From contig JACPRD010000215.1 in the NCBI GenBank assembly GCA_016190145.1, positions 1 through 45,846 on the forward strand: a stretch of 45,846 nt of DNA, read 5' to 3'. Source of the DNA: Planctomycetota bacterium. Lineage in GTDB: Bacteria; Planctomycetota; MHYJ01; WSZJ01. Under the pieces are notes generated by a model. It ran no database searches. It saw only the letters and a program-made list of their open reading frames with translations, and had not been told where the DNA came from. Position numbers and translations under genes: made by a program. Positions 16,173 through 24,099 of the stretch are shown here, piece by piece (within the stretch, counting starts at the first letter, position 1; every line of letters begins with the position of its first letter).

Positions 16173-16310
16173 CAACTTCAAAGGCAAATTTCAAAGGGCA
16201 AGTAACTTCAAGGAGAGAACTTCAAAGGACAAGGACGGTGGCCTGGGGAGTTCCGGGGCAGTCGCAGCGCCGAAATTGCAATTTGAAGTTGAAGTTGAAA
16301 GTTGAAGTTT
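16173..16310. repeat. AT-rich inverted repeat of AACTTCAA-type units
   Basis: The left arm (about 16173-16232) repeats AACTTCAAAGG-like words. The right arm (about 16273-16310) carries the complement, TTTGAAGTTGAAGTTGAAAG. The roughly 7-bp rhythm is degenerate. It fills the 145-bp gap between two convergent genes, where the folded RNA could separate their transcripts. Composition is far more AT-rich than both neighbours. Confidence 0.8.
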
Positions 16311-16314
16311 CCCT

Positions 16315-16701
16315 TCAGCTGACCTTCTGTCCGGGAGCGCTCGTTTTGCGGGGGTCCGGCGTCAGAACGGCCACCGAATCGGCCGTCGTCACGGCCAGCA
16401 TCATCCCCTGGCTCTCCACGCCGCGCAGCATCGCGGGAGCGAGATTGGCGATGATCACGACGTTCTGGCCCACCAGCTCCTCGGGCTTGTAGAACGCCTT
16501 GACGCCAGCGACGATCTGCCGCTTCTCCGTGCCCAGATCGACTTCCAGGACGTAGAGCTTGTTCGCGTTGGTGTGGTCCTTGACGGACAGGACCTTTCCG
16601 ATGCGCAGGTCGAGCTTCTTGAAATCCTCGATGCCCAGCTTGACGGGACCGGGCGCGGGAGCGGGGGCTGGGGCAGGTGCCGGAACGGGTGCGTCGGCCA
16701 T
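16315..16701 (-). CDS. Stand-alone tRNA-binding (EMAP/MetRS-beta, CsaA-like) OB-fold protein
   Basis: 128 residues. After a Pro-Ala linker (residues 4-20) comes a single tRNA-binding OB-fold: DFKKLDLRIGKVLSVKDHTNANKLYVLEVDLG, KRQIVAGVKAFYKPEELVGQNVVIIANL, MLRGVESQGMMLAV and a C-terminal VLTPDP. This is the domain found at the C-terminus of methionyl-tRNA synthetase, in Arc1p and in CsaA; it binds tRNA and dimerises. Without the synthetase domain it may act in trans with MetRS or as a chaperone-like RNA binder. ATG 16701 has AGGAG 8 bp upstream, which decides the start over upstream in-frame ATGs. It lies 54 bp downstream of the M61 peptidase gene and is likely co-transcribed with it. Confidence 0.88.
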   Translation of the reverse strand: MADAPVPAPAPAPAPAPGPVKLGIEDFKKLDLRIGKVLSVKDHTNANKLYVLEVDLGTEKRQIVAGVKAFYKPEELVGQNVVIIANLAPAMLRGVESQGMMLAVTTADSVAVLTPDPRKTSAPGQKVS

Positions 16702-16755
16702 CGGGTGTCTCCTGAAGTGGCGGGGCATTGTGGCGACACGGACCGCTCGTGACAC

Positions 16756-18480
16756 CTATTTCTTTTTCAGCTCTTCCCAGGAACCGCCCATCCAGGCGCG
16801 GAACACCCGCTTCTGCTCCGCCGTCGCCGCGGGCACCGGCACGATGGCCAGGCTCCCCGCGCGCCTCGTGCCGACCGTCGCCCGGAACCGGCGCAGGCGG
16901 CTGCCTCGGAACACCGCCACGTCGAGACGCTCACCCGCCTTGCGTTCCTCGAGGCGCTTTTCCCAGGTGTCGTGGTCGACCTTGTGCCCCCCGAGCGCGA
17001 GCAGCTCGTCCCCGGCGTTCAGGCCCGCGCGCTGGGCGGGCGAGCCGGCGGTCACGCCGGAGAGCACTGTCCGCCCGTCCTTCTTCTCGGACTTGAACCC
17101 CAGCCACGGCTTGCGCGACGAAGCGTCCCCGGACGGCGTCCGCACCATCAGGCGCAGGCCCGCGGCGGCGAAGTAGCGGTTGTAGCTCAGCTCCTCCGTG
17201 CCCCGGACGTACTTGTCGAAGAACCCGCGCAGCTCCCCGCCCGCGACCTCCGAACAGATCCGCTCGTAGCGCTCCTCGGGGAAGCCGATCCCCCGCGCCG
17301 CGTACTCGCGCCACAGCCGGCGCAGCACGTCGTCCAGCGAGCGCCGCCCCTTCGTGCGCCGCCGGATCTCGAGGTCCAGCAGCAGCGACACCACGGACCC
17401 CTTCTCGTAATAGGACACCGTCGCGTTCGGCGAGTGCTCCCCGGGATTGTAGAACTTGATCCACGCGTCGAACGACGCCTCTTCCAGCGTCTGCACCTGA
17501 CGCCCCGGCGTCTCCTGCAGCCTCTCCACGTCCGCCGCCACCTTCTTCAGATACGCCGCGGGCGTCGTGAGCCCCGCCCGCACCAGGAAATGCCCGTCGT
17601 AGTACGAGGTCACCCCCTCCATCGCCCACAGCAGCCTCGTGTAATTCTCGCGCTGGTAATCGAACGGCCCCAGCGCCGACGGACGGATGCGCTTCACGTT
17701 CCACAGGTGAAAAAACTCGTGCGCACAGAGGGAGAGAAAACGCTCGTGCTTGTCGCGCGGCCGGAAATTCCACCGTGGGAACGCGAGGCTCGTGGAGTTC
17801 AGGTGCTCGAGGCCGCCGCCCTTGCCGTCGTCGCTGAAATGAAGGATGAACAGGTACCTCTCGTAAGGCACGACCCGCATGGCCGCGATTTCCGCGGCGA
17901 CGATCTTCGGCAGCTCGCGCCGGAGCCGCGAGACGTCGAGGTTGGAGTCGCCGTGCCAGACGAACCGGTGGGGCTTGCCTTTCACCCGGAAGGAAAACTC
18001 CCGGAGATCCCCGCACTCGACGGGCGCGTCGGCCAGCACGTCGTATCCGGAAGCGCGGAACCGGCCCGGCCCGGCGGGATCGAGCGCGCACGCGGTCTTC
18101 CAGCCGCGCGGCGCGCGAACTTCCAGGACGCACGGCCGGTCCTTGTGCCCGTCGACGTACATGAGGACGTTGGCAGGATTGATGCACGCGTGCTCGTCGT
18201 CGACGTGCGAGGTCCGCACCGTGAGCTCGTGGCAGTAGGCGCGCCACGTCGCCCGGAGCCGCCCCGGAGGACAGTGGACCCGCCAGGAATTCTTGTCGAC
18301 CTTCTCCCAGTGGTGCGGCGTGTGGAACTGCTGGATGTGCTGCGCGAAGTCCCGGATCTTGTACGAACCAGGAATCCACGCGGGCAGCACGAGGTCGGTG
18401 ACCCCGTCGACGTCGGCCTCGAGCGTGACGTCGACGAGATGCGTGTGCGGCTCGGAGATGACGATGCGGTAGCTGATCAT
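16756..18480 (-). CDS. M61-family aminopeptidase with C-terminal PDZ domain
   Basis: 574 residues. An N-terminal beta-rich domain (FTLxLPAWIPGSYKIRDFA-type, here LVLPAWIPGSYKIRDFAQHI) and the GGLEHLNS motif precede the zinc site. The metal ligands are H254 and H258 in HEFFH, with catalytic E255, and E288 in MEGVTSYY as third ligand. The PDZ domain covers about residues 465-550 (SPAQRAGLNAGDELLALGG). M61 enzymes (glycyl aminopeptidase family) cleave N-terminal Gly or Ala. There is no signal peptide, so it appears cytoplasmic. It starts 28 bp after lgt and is followed by the tRNA-binding protein, giving a three-gene minus-strand operon. All catalytic residues are present. Confidence 0.93.
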   Translation of the reverse strand: MISYRIVISEPHTHLVDVTLEADVDGVTDLVLPAWIPGSYKIRDFAQHIQQFHTPHHWEKVDKNSWRVHCPPGRLRATWRAYCHELTVRTSHVDDEHACINPANVLMYVDGHKDRPCVLEVRAPRGWKTACALDPAGPGRFRASGYDVLADAPVECGDLREFSFRVKGKPHRFVWHGDSNLDVSRLRRELPKIVAAEIAAMRVVPYERYLFILHFSDDGKGGGLEHLNSTSLAFPRWNFRPRDKHERFLSLCAHEFFHLWNVKRIRPSALGPFDYQRENYTRLLWAMEGVTSYYDGHFLVRAGLTTPAAYLKKVAADVERLQETPGRQVQTLEEASFDAWIKFYNPGEHSPNATVSYYEKGSVVSLLLDLEIRRRTKGRRSLDDVLRRLWREYAARGIGFPEERYERICSEVAGGELRGFFDKYVRGTEELSYNRYFAAAGLRLMVRTPSGDASSRKPWLGFKSEKKDGRTVLSGVTAGSPAQRAGLNAGDELLALGGHKVDHDTWEKRLEERKAGERLDVAVFRGSRLRRFRATVGTRRAGSLAIVPVPAATAEQKRVFRAWMGGSWEELKKK

Positions 18481-18508
18481 CGGAAGCGGTATTCCTCCGG
18501 GAAGCGGT

Positions 18509-19321
18509 TCAGGCGCCTGCGGGCGCGGGCCGGATCGGGTTGCGGTTTTTCAGGCGCAGCCACATGGCGAGGGCGACGGGAAACGCGACGACCGCGATCC
18601 ACTGCGAGGTCGAGAGCGACCCGAGCCCTCCGCGCGGGTCGTCGCGGATGAATTCGACGGCGAACCGGGCGACGGCGGCGAGCATGACGTAGAGCCAGAA
18701 GACCTGGCCGCGCCACGTGCGGCGCGGGAGGAGCCAGATGAGGAGGAAACCGGTGAGGGCCGCGGCGCCGAACTCGTAGAGCTGCGTGGGATGGCGGTGG
18801 ACGTGGTCGTGCAGCGAGGGAAACTCGAGTCCCCAGTCCACCTGCGTTCCGTAGCAGCAGCCGTTGAGGAAGCACCCCAGGCGGCCGATGCCATAGGCGA
18901 ACGAGATGCCGGGCGCGGCGAAATCGCCCATCTGCCACGGAGGGATGCGCTTCCGCAGCACCATCGCCAGGCACGTGAAGAACGCGCCTATGAAGCCGCC
19001 GTAGAAGACGAGGCCGCCCTCCCAGACTTTGAAGGCCGCCATGGGATTCTTGACGTAGGTCCCGATGTTGTCGGGTTGAAAGATGTGCCACAGCCGCGCG
19101 CCGACGACGCCGCCGACCATGGCGCCGAACCCGAGGTCGTAGACCCATTCCAGGATGGCCTTCTTCTTCTCCTCGGGCGCGTCCGGCGGGTAGAGCGGGT
19201 CGACCCGGTCGCGCCGGATGAGGACGCGGGTGATCCAGAAGGAGAAGAGGAACGACGCGCAGATGGCGGCGCCGAAGGAGTAGATCTTGAGGCCGAATAT
19301 CTCGAAGAGGACGGGGCGCAT
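18509..19321 (-). CDS. lgt: Prolipoprotein diacylglyceryl transferase
   Basis: 270 residues with about seven membrane segments. Lgt transfers diacylglycerol from phosphatidylglycerol to the lipobox Cys of prolipoproteins in the inner membrane. The signature region reads AYGIGRLGCFLNGCCYG, the Cys-rich variant also seen in Gram-positives, instead of the E. coli GRxGNFxN form. WEGGLVFYGGFIGAF and the late HPTQLYEFGAAAL and RFAVEFIRDDPRG motifs are also typical. I placed the start at ATG 19321 (MRPVLFEIFG). The frame is open for 31 more codons, but these run into the heptamer hairpin. The lipoprotein at 6941 in this window is a candidate substrate. Confidence 0.94.
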   Translation of the reverse strand: MRPVLFEIFGLKIYSFGAAICASFLFSFWITRVLIRRDRVDPLYPPDAPEEKKKAILEWVYDLGFGAMVGGVVGARLWHIFQPDNIGTYVKNPMAAFKVWEGGLVFYGGFIGAFFTCLAMVLRKRIPPWQMGDFAAPGISFAYGIGRLGCFLNGCCYGTQVDWGLEFPSLHDHVHRHPTQLYEFGAAALTGFLLIWLLPRRTWRGQVFWLYVMLAAVARFAVEFIRDDPRGGLGSLSTSQWIAVVAFPVALAMWLRLKNRNPIRPAPAGA

Positions 19322-19378
19322 GGGCGTGGCATTGTATGCGGATCTTCGACTGCGGGCCACGGGTTGCCTGCGATCCGG

Positions 19379-19448
19379 GTTCGGCGTCCGGCGTTCGGAG
19401 TTTGACGCGGACAACGCCGAACGCCGAACCCCGAACTCCGAACCCTGA
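19379..19448. repeat. Compact heptamer hairpin, GTTCGGC/ACGCCGA family
   Basis: Ten 7-bp units in unbroken register: GTTCGGC, GTCCGGC, GTTCGGA, GTTTGAC, GCGGACA, ACGCCGA, ACGCCGA, ACCCCGA, ACTCCGA, ACCCTGA. The first units are the reverse complement of the last ones, so the element folds back on itself around GACGCGGAC. It lies in the 274-bp divergent gap between lgt and ispH. The rest of that gap shows an AT-rich patch TATAGGACTAAACTAG at 19575-19590, probably part of the ispH promoter. Confidence 0.93.
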
Positions 19449-19595
19449 TCGCGGGTCCACCGGAGCGAAACTCGCAGCGTCGTTCCCGGCCCGCCCGATC
19501 GAGAGTATTCTGCTGCGTGTGAACCACGCGACCCACGTCCCGTTCCACCGTTCCCCCCTTCCCCCCTTCCCCGTATAGGACTAAACTAGTCCCAT

Positions 19596-21350
19596 ATGCG
19601 CGTCCTCGTCGTCCAGTCCGCCGGGTTCTGCTGGGGCGTCGCCGAGGCCATCGATAAAGCCCTCGACATCGCCAAGAAGAACAACGGCCCCGTCTACTCC
19701 TACGGCCCCCTCGTCCATAACAACCAGGTCATGGCCGAGCTCGAGGCCCAGCACGTCCACGGCGTGGACGCCGACGACGACGGGGTCGCCAAAGCCGGTT
19801 CCGGCACCATCGTCGTCCGCGCCCACGGCGTCCGCCCCGAAGTCCTGGAATCCCTTCAGAAACGCGCCCATAACACCGGCGCGAAATTCCACGACCTCAC
19901 CTGCCCCCTCGTCACCATGGTCCACAACGTCATCCGCGGCAACTCGAGCCGCGGCTACCACACCGTCATCGTCGGCGACGCCGACCACGCCGAGGTCATC
20001 GGCCTCGTCGGCTACGGCGCGCCCGAACGCACACACGTCGTCGCCAACGCCGCCCAGGCCGAAAAACTCCCGCAGATGGAACGCGTCTGCGTCGTCTCCC
20101 AGACCACCCAGGACCTCCGCACCTTCCGCGAATGCGCCGACATCGTCAGCCGCAAGGCCGGCACGTTCCGCGAAGTCAACACCATCTGCCGCCCCACCAA
20201 GGAACGCCAGGAAGAAACCGAGGAATTGGCGCGCCGCGTCAAAACCATGGTCGTCGTCGGCGGCCGCCACAGCGCCAACACCGTGCGCCTCGTCGACCTC
20301 CTCAAAAGCTGGGGCTGCACCCCCGTCCACGTCGAAACCGAAGCCGAACTCCGCAAGGAGGATTTCCAGGGGCTGGAAGAGGTCGGCGTGACCGCCGGGG
20401 CCTCGACGCCGTCCTGGATGATCGACCGCGTCGTCGAGAAGCTCGAGTCGTTCGGCGAGAAACGCCGCGCCTCCCCCCTCGACCTCCTCCGCCACGCGAC
20501 CTCGTTCTTCATTCACACGAACCTCTACGTCGCCGCCGGCGCCGCGGGCCTCTCCGCCGCCGCCTGCACCCTCCAGGGCATCCCGCTCGACCCCGTCTTC
20601 CTCGCCGTCCCCGCCCTCTTCGTCCTCTCCATGCACACGCTCAACCGCTTCGTCGACCGCACCCGCCTCGACTTCGCCGACCGCGTCGCGACCGTCCTCT
20701 ACAAGAAGAAACCCGTCCCGCTCCTCGCCGTCGGTGCCGCCGCCGGCGTCGCCTCCGTCGTGCTCGCCGCCTTCCGCGGCTGGATGCCCTTCGCGCTCGC
20801 CCTCGCCGGCCTCACGTGCGGCGGCGTCTATGGCCTGCGCGTCCTCCCCGAAGCCATCACCTACCGCCTCGGCATCCGCCGCCTCAAGGACATCCCCGCC
20901 TCGCGCGACCTCTCCACCGCCATCGGCTGGACCGTGATGACCGCCGTCCTCCCCTTCCTCTCCCTCTCCCGCCTCCCCGGCCCCTCAAACCTCCTCGCCT
21001 TCCTCTCCGTTTTCCTCCTCGTCTTCCTCCGCACGACCGCCCTCGGCATCCGCGACGTCGCGGGCGACAAGATCGTCGGCGTCGAAACCGTCTTCAAGGC
21101 CCTCGGCCGCCGCCAGACGCGCAACCTCGCGACCTTCATGGTCCTCGCCCTCGCAGGCTGCCTCGCCGGCCTCGCGTTCGGCTTCGGCGCCCGCCCCGCC
21201 CTCTTCCTCGGCGCCCTCGTCCCGTACGTCGCCCTCTACACCGCCGCTTTCTTCCGCTCCGGCCCCCCGCGCGGCTTCGTCGGCGAACTCATCACCGACG
21301 GACAGAACCTCCTCGCCGGCGGCATCGTCGCGACGCTGCTCCTGCGCTGA
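19596..21350 (+). CDS. ispH: IspH (HMBPP reductase) fused to a UbiA-like membrane prenyltransferase domain
   Basis: 584 residues in two parts. Residues 1 to about 285 are IspH/LytB, the last MEP-pathway enzyme, a 4Fe-4S protein making IPP and DMAPP. The three cluster cysteines are in SAGFCWGV, LTCPLV and NTICRPT. YGPLVHNNQVM, VRAHGV, DADHAEVIG (usual HPEV), SQTTQ and AGASTPSWMI are also family motifs. From about residue 295 follows a membrane domain of eight or nine helices with UbiA traits: NRFVDRTRLDFAD (degenerate first Asp motif), LGIRRLKDIPASRDLSTAIGW, and IRDVAGDKIVGVETVFKALG (second Asp motif). UbiA enzymes move prenyl groups to aromatic or lipid acceptors. The fusion would tie isoprenoid supply to membrane prenylation. 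The first Asp motif is shifted by one residue, so activity of the second domain is uncertain. Confidence 0.92.
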   Translation: MRVLVVQSAGFCWGVAEAIDKALDIAKKNNGPVYSYGPLVHNNQVMAELEAQHVHGVDADDDGVAKAGSGTIVVRAHGVRPEVLESLQKRAHNTGAKFHDLTCPLVTMVHNVIRGNSSRGYHTVIVGDADHAEVIGLVGYGAPERTHVVANAAQAEKLPQMERVCVVSQTTQDLRTFRECADIVSRKAGTFREVNTICRPTKERQEETEELARRVKTMVVVGGRHSANTVRLVDLLKSWGCTPVHVETEAELRKEDFQGLEEVGVTAGASTPSWMIDRVVEKLESFGEKRRASPLDLLRHATSFFIHTNLYVAAGAAGLSAAACTLQGIPLDPVFLAVPALFVLSMHTLNRFVDRTRLDFADRVATVLYKKKPVPLLAVGAAAGVASVVLAAFRGWMPFALALAGLTCGGVYGLRVLPEAITYRLGIRRLKDIPASRDLSTAIGWTVMTAVLPFLSLSRLPGPSNLLAFLSVFLLVFLRTTALGIRDVAGDKIVGVETVFKALGRRQTRNLATFMVLALAGCLAGLAFGFGARPALFLGALVPYVALYTAAFFRSGPPRGFVGELITDGQNLLAGGIVATLLLR

Positions 21351-21355
21351 AGCGC

Positions 21356-21512
21356 GTCGAGGGTTGAGCGTCGAAGGTTGAGAAAGGCGCAGATCGGCCG
21401 CTCGGCCAGGGAGGGGCCGCCATGCTCGAGACCGCCTCGGCGCCGCAAAGACTGCAACCGGCGTTGATGTCGATCGCCGCCCTCCTCAACCCTCGACGCT
21501 CAACGCTCGATC
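21356..21512. repeat. Inverted heptamer element, GTCGAGG/GTTGAGC family (copy 1)
   Basis: Left arm 21356-21383: GTCGAGG, GTTGAGC, GTCGAAG, GTTGAGA. Right arm 21485-21512: CTCAACC, CTCGACG, CTCAACG, CTCGATC. After each arm, read inward, comes a conserved word of the form GAGAAnGGC..GATCG. Copy 2 at 35023-35255 shares both the arms and this inner word. The element fills the gap between the convergent ispH fusion and the hybrid kinase. The internal roughly 100 bp carry no recognisable gene. Confidence 0.9.
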
Positions 21513-21525
21513 CAGGCCTTCCCCC

Positions 21526-23058
21526 CTACCCCACCACTTTCCGCAATACCACCCTCAGCACATCCACCGTGAACGGCTTCTTCACGAACGCATCCACCCC
21601 CCCGCCGTCGAAATCCTTCACAGCTTCCTGCTCGTTGTACCCGCTGATCAGGATCACCTTCACCCCGGGCTTGATCTTCCGGATCTCGGGAAGCGCCTTG
21701 TCCCCCGACATCCGCGGCATCGTGAGATCGAGCAGCACGCACCCGATCTCCCCCGCGTGCCGCCGCATCGTCTCGACCCCCTCGTCCCCGTCCGACGCCA
21801 GCAGCACCCTGAACCCCAGCAACTCCAGCGCGTTCTTCGCGAACTCCCGCAGCTTCGCTTCGTCGTCCACCACCAGCACCGTGCCGCTTCCGCGCCAGAT
21901 CTCCATCGGCGCCCCCGCCTGCCCGCGCACCCGCGGCACCAGGCTGCCCCCCGCCGGGAAAATCACGGTGAACGCCGTCCCCTTCCCCGCCTCGCTGTCC
22001 ACCCGGATCGCCCCGCGGTGCCCGCGCACGATCCCCAGCACCGCCGACAGCCCGAGCCCGCGCCCCGTCTTCTTCGTCGTGAAGAACGGATCGAAAATCC
22101 GCGCGCGCGTCTTCTCGTCCATCCCGCATCCCGTGTCCGAAACCGTCAGGAACACGTAGTCCCCCTCAGGCATCTCCGCCGCGTGCGCCGCCCCCGCCAG
22201 CCACTCCCGCTCCGCGCGCGCCAGTCGCGTCCCCACCGTCACCGTCCCCGCCTTCTCCCCGATCGCCTGCGCCGCGTTGATCACGAGGTTCATCACCACC
22301 TGCCGCAGCTGCGTGACGTCCGCCTCCACCTTCGGCAGCATCGCCGCGAGGTCGTATTTCAGCGTGACGGACTTGGGAAGCGACACGCGCAGCAGCTCCG
22401 TCATCTCGTGCACGAGCCCGTTCAGGTCCACGCGCTGCAGCACGAAGACGCCGCGGCCCGAGTACGCGAGCATCTGCGTCGCGAGGTCCGCCGCGCGCTG
22501 CGCGGTGATCTCGATGTCCTCCAGGTACTCCCACATCTTCGAGTCCTGCCCGACCATCGCCTTCACGATGCTCGCGTTCCCCATCACCACCGTGAGCAGG
22601 TTGTTGAAGTCGTGCGCGATCCCGCCCGCGAGCAGCCCCAGGCTTTCCAGTACCTGCCCGTCCCGCAGCCGCTTCTCCAGCGCGCGCCGGTCGCTGATGT
22701 CGCGCGCGATGGCGGAGGCGCCGGTCGTGCGTCCGCCGGCCGCCACGGGAGATACCGCGAGCGAGACTTCCACGGTGCCGCCGTCCTTCCGCGCGAGCGC
22801 CGTCTCCACGCGCGCGCGCTCGCCCGCCTTCACGCGCGCGAGCAGCTCCGCCGCCTCGCGCTCCCGTCCGGCCGGGAACAGCACCTCCAGCGGCCGCCCC
22901 ACCGCCTCTTCCACGGTGTGCCCGAACATCCGTTTCGCCGCCGGGTTCCAGCTCACGATCACCCCGTCGAGCGTCATCCCGAGGATCGCGTCATCGCTCG
23001 ACTCCACGATCAGCGCTGCCAGCTGATTCGTCAGACTCGTTTCGCTCATGACCGACAT
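21526..23058 (-). CDS. Hybrid PAS-histidine kinase-receiver protein
   Basis: About 510 residues, soluble, no membrane helix. A PAS domain (about 10-125: ALIVESSDDAILGMTLDGVIVSWNPAAKRMFG) precedes a HisKA box GLLAGGIAHDFNNLLTVVMGN, the HDFNN variant. The ATPase domain has NLVINAAQAI, DTGCGMD and GRGLGLSAV. The C-terminal receiver has VVDDEAK and phospho-acceptor Asp in VLLDLTMPRMSG. Such proteins pass phosphate within themselves and then on to a phosphotransfer partner, which is not seen here. The start is uncertain: ATG 23058 is my choice, ATG 23049 is close, and neither has a clear Shine-Dalgarno. Upstream lies a heptamer element that fills the divergent gap. Confidence 0.9.
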   Translation of the reverse strand: MSVMSETSLTNQLAALIVESSDDAILGMTLDGVIVSWNPAAKRMFGHTVEEAVGRPLEVLFPAGREREAAELLARVKAGERARVETALARKDGGTVEVSLAVSPVAAGGRTTGASAIARDISDRRALEKRLRDGQVLESLGLLAGGIAHDFNNLLTVVMGNASIVKAMVGQDSKMWEYLEDIEITAQRAADLATQMLAYSGRGVFVLQRVDLNGLVHEMTELLRVSLPKSVTLKYDLAAMLPKVEADVTQLRQVVMNLVINAAQAIGEKAGTVTVGTRLARAEREWLAGAAHAAEMPEGDYVFLTVSDTGCGMDEKTRARIFDPFFTTKKTGRGLGLSAVLGIVRGHRGAIRVDSEAGKGTAFTVIFPAGGSLVPRVRGQAGAPMEIWRGSGTVLVVDDEAKLREFAKNALELLGFRVLLASDGDEGVETMRRHAGEIGCVLLDLTMPRMSGDKALPEIRKIKPGVKVILISGYNEQEAVKDFDGGGVDAFVKKPFTVDVLRVVLRKVVG

Positions 23059-23082
23059 GTTAAGCGATGCCGACAAAAGCCC

Positions 23083-23223
23083 GTTCGGCGTTCGGCGTTC
23101 GGAGTTCGGCGTTTGACGCGGACCCGTCCCGCGGTTCTCCGCCGGCGCTCGAGCCCGCCCGCGAAACCGCGCGGCCTTCCGATGTCCAACGCCGAACTCC
23201 GAACGCCGAACGCCGAACCCGCC
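23083..23223. repeat. Inverted heptamer element, GTTCGGC/ACGCCGA family, with a 60-70-bp centre
   Basis: Left arm 23083-23117: GTTCGGC twice, GTTCGGA, GTTCGGC, then GTTTGAC. Right arm 23189-23223: ACGCCGA, ACTCCGA, ACGCCGA, ACGCCGA, ACCCGCC. The word GTTTGACGCGGAC directly inside the left arm is identical to that of the hairpin at 19379-19448, which lacks this element's centre. The element sits between a divergent kinase gene and a phosphoesterase gene, abutting the latter's -10 box. Confidence 0.92.
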
Positions 23224-23233
23224 GAACCGAGGC

Positions 23234-23239
23234 TATGAT
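23234..23239 (+). promoter_or_regulatory. Candidate -10 box (TATGAT) giving a near-leaderless transcript
   Basis: GAGGCTATGATT carries a TATGAT box only 9 bp before the phosphoesterase ATG at 23249, so transcription would start at or very near the start codon. The same GAGGCTATAATT word precedes the gene at 37790. No good -35 box is visible, because the upstream side is repeat DNA. Confidence 0.45.
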
Positions 23240-23248
23240 TGAACTGTC

Positions 23249-24064
23249 ATGCATCTCCTCTACGCCTCAGACCTCCACGGCTCATCCATCCACTTCTCAA
23301 CCCTCCTCGCCCTCGCCGTCCGCCTCAAACCCGACGCCCTCCTCCTCGGCGGCGACCTCTTCCAGAATTCCGACCCCATCGCCGCCGCCCCCGTTTCCCA
23401 GCGCCGCGACGCCGAGACCTTCTTCGCCGACTGGTGCCGCGCCGCGCCCTGCCCCGTCTACTGGATCGCCGGCAACCACGAGTGGCGCACCGTCGTGGAC
23501 CCGCCGCCGGCGGCAGGCACGTATGTGCACGGAAAATGCGTCCCTCTCGGCGACTGGGACCTGATCGGGTTCACGCTCACCTCGCCAACCCCGTACTGGC
23601 TCATCGACCACGAGCGCCGCGAGGCGAAGCACGAGCACCGCGAGGAGCGCGGGCGGTGCTGGTCCTCGCAGGGCACGACGGCGGTCCCGACCGAGGCGCG
23701 CGCCTGGCTCGCCACGCACCCGACCCTCCTCGACGAGCTCCGCACCCTCCCCGAACCCCGCGCCTGGCGCCGTACCATCCTCATGGCCCACGACCCGCCC
23801 TTCGACTCCGGCCTCGACCTCCGCTGGGGCAACCAGCCCGTGGGCAGCTACGACGTCCGCCACTTCCTCCTCGCCAAACAGCCCGCCGTCTCCCTCCACG
23901 GCCACATCCACGAGGCGCCGCTCCTCACCGGCAAACCCCTCCACATCGTCGGCGCCACCCACGGCTTCAACGCCGGCCGCGTCCGCCAGGGCTGCCGCGC
24001 CCTCTGGCTCGATCCCGACAAACCGGCGGAGTACAGGCTGTTCGAGGGCGATCCGCGTCCGTAA
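23249..24064 (+). CDS. Calcineurin-like metallophosphoesterase
   Basis: 271 residues with the full metal-binding set of the superfamily: SDLHG (residues 8-12), GGDLFQN, GNHEW, AHDPP and HGHIHE. These bind two metal ions and cleave phosphomono- or diesters. After the GNHEW motif there is an insert rich in charged residues (HERREAKHEHREERGR) that is not typical and may form a lid. No signal peptide, so it acts in the cytoplasm. The sequence near the start (MHLLYASDLHGS) and the end (HIVGATHGFNAGRV) are as in small single-domain members. Substrate cannot be predicted. It is monocistronic and convergent with the next gene, 35 bp away. Confidence 0.9.
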   Translation: MHLLYASDLHGSSIHFSTLLALAVRLKPDALLLGGDLFQNSDPIAAAPVSQRRDAETFFADWCRAAPCPVYWIAGNHEWRTVVDPPPAAGTYVHGKCVPLGDWDLIGFTLTSPTPYWLIDHERREAKHEHREERGRCWSSQGTTAVPTEARAWLATHPTLLDELRTLPEPRAWRRTILMAHDPPFDSGLDLRWGNQPVGSYDVRHFLLAKQPAVSLHGHIHEAPLLTGKPLHIVGATHGFNAGRVRQGCRALWLDPDKPAEYRLFEGDPRP

Positions 24065-24099
24065 TCGGTCTTCATCGAGCCGTCCATCCGCGTTCGGCT

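Noticed and set aside
19322-19414. N-terminal extension of Lgt
   Set aside because: It reads through heptamer DNA; ATG 19321 gives the family's normal start.
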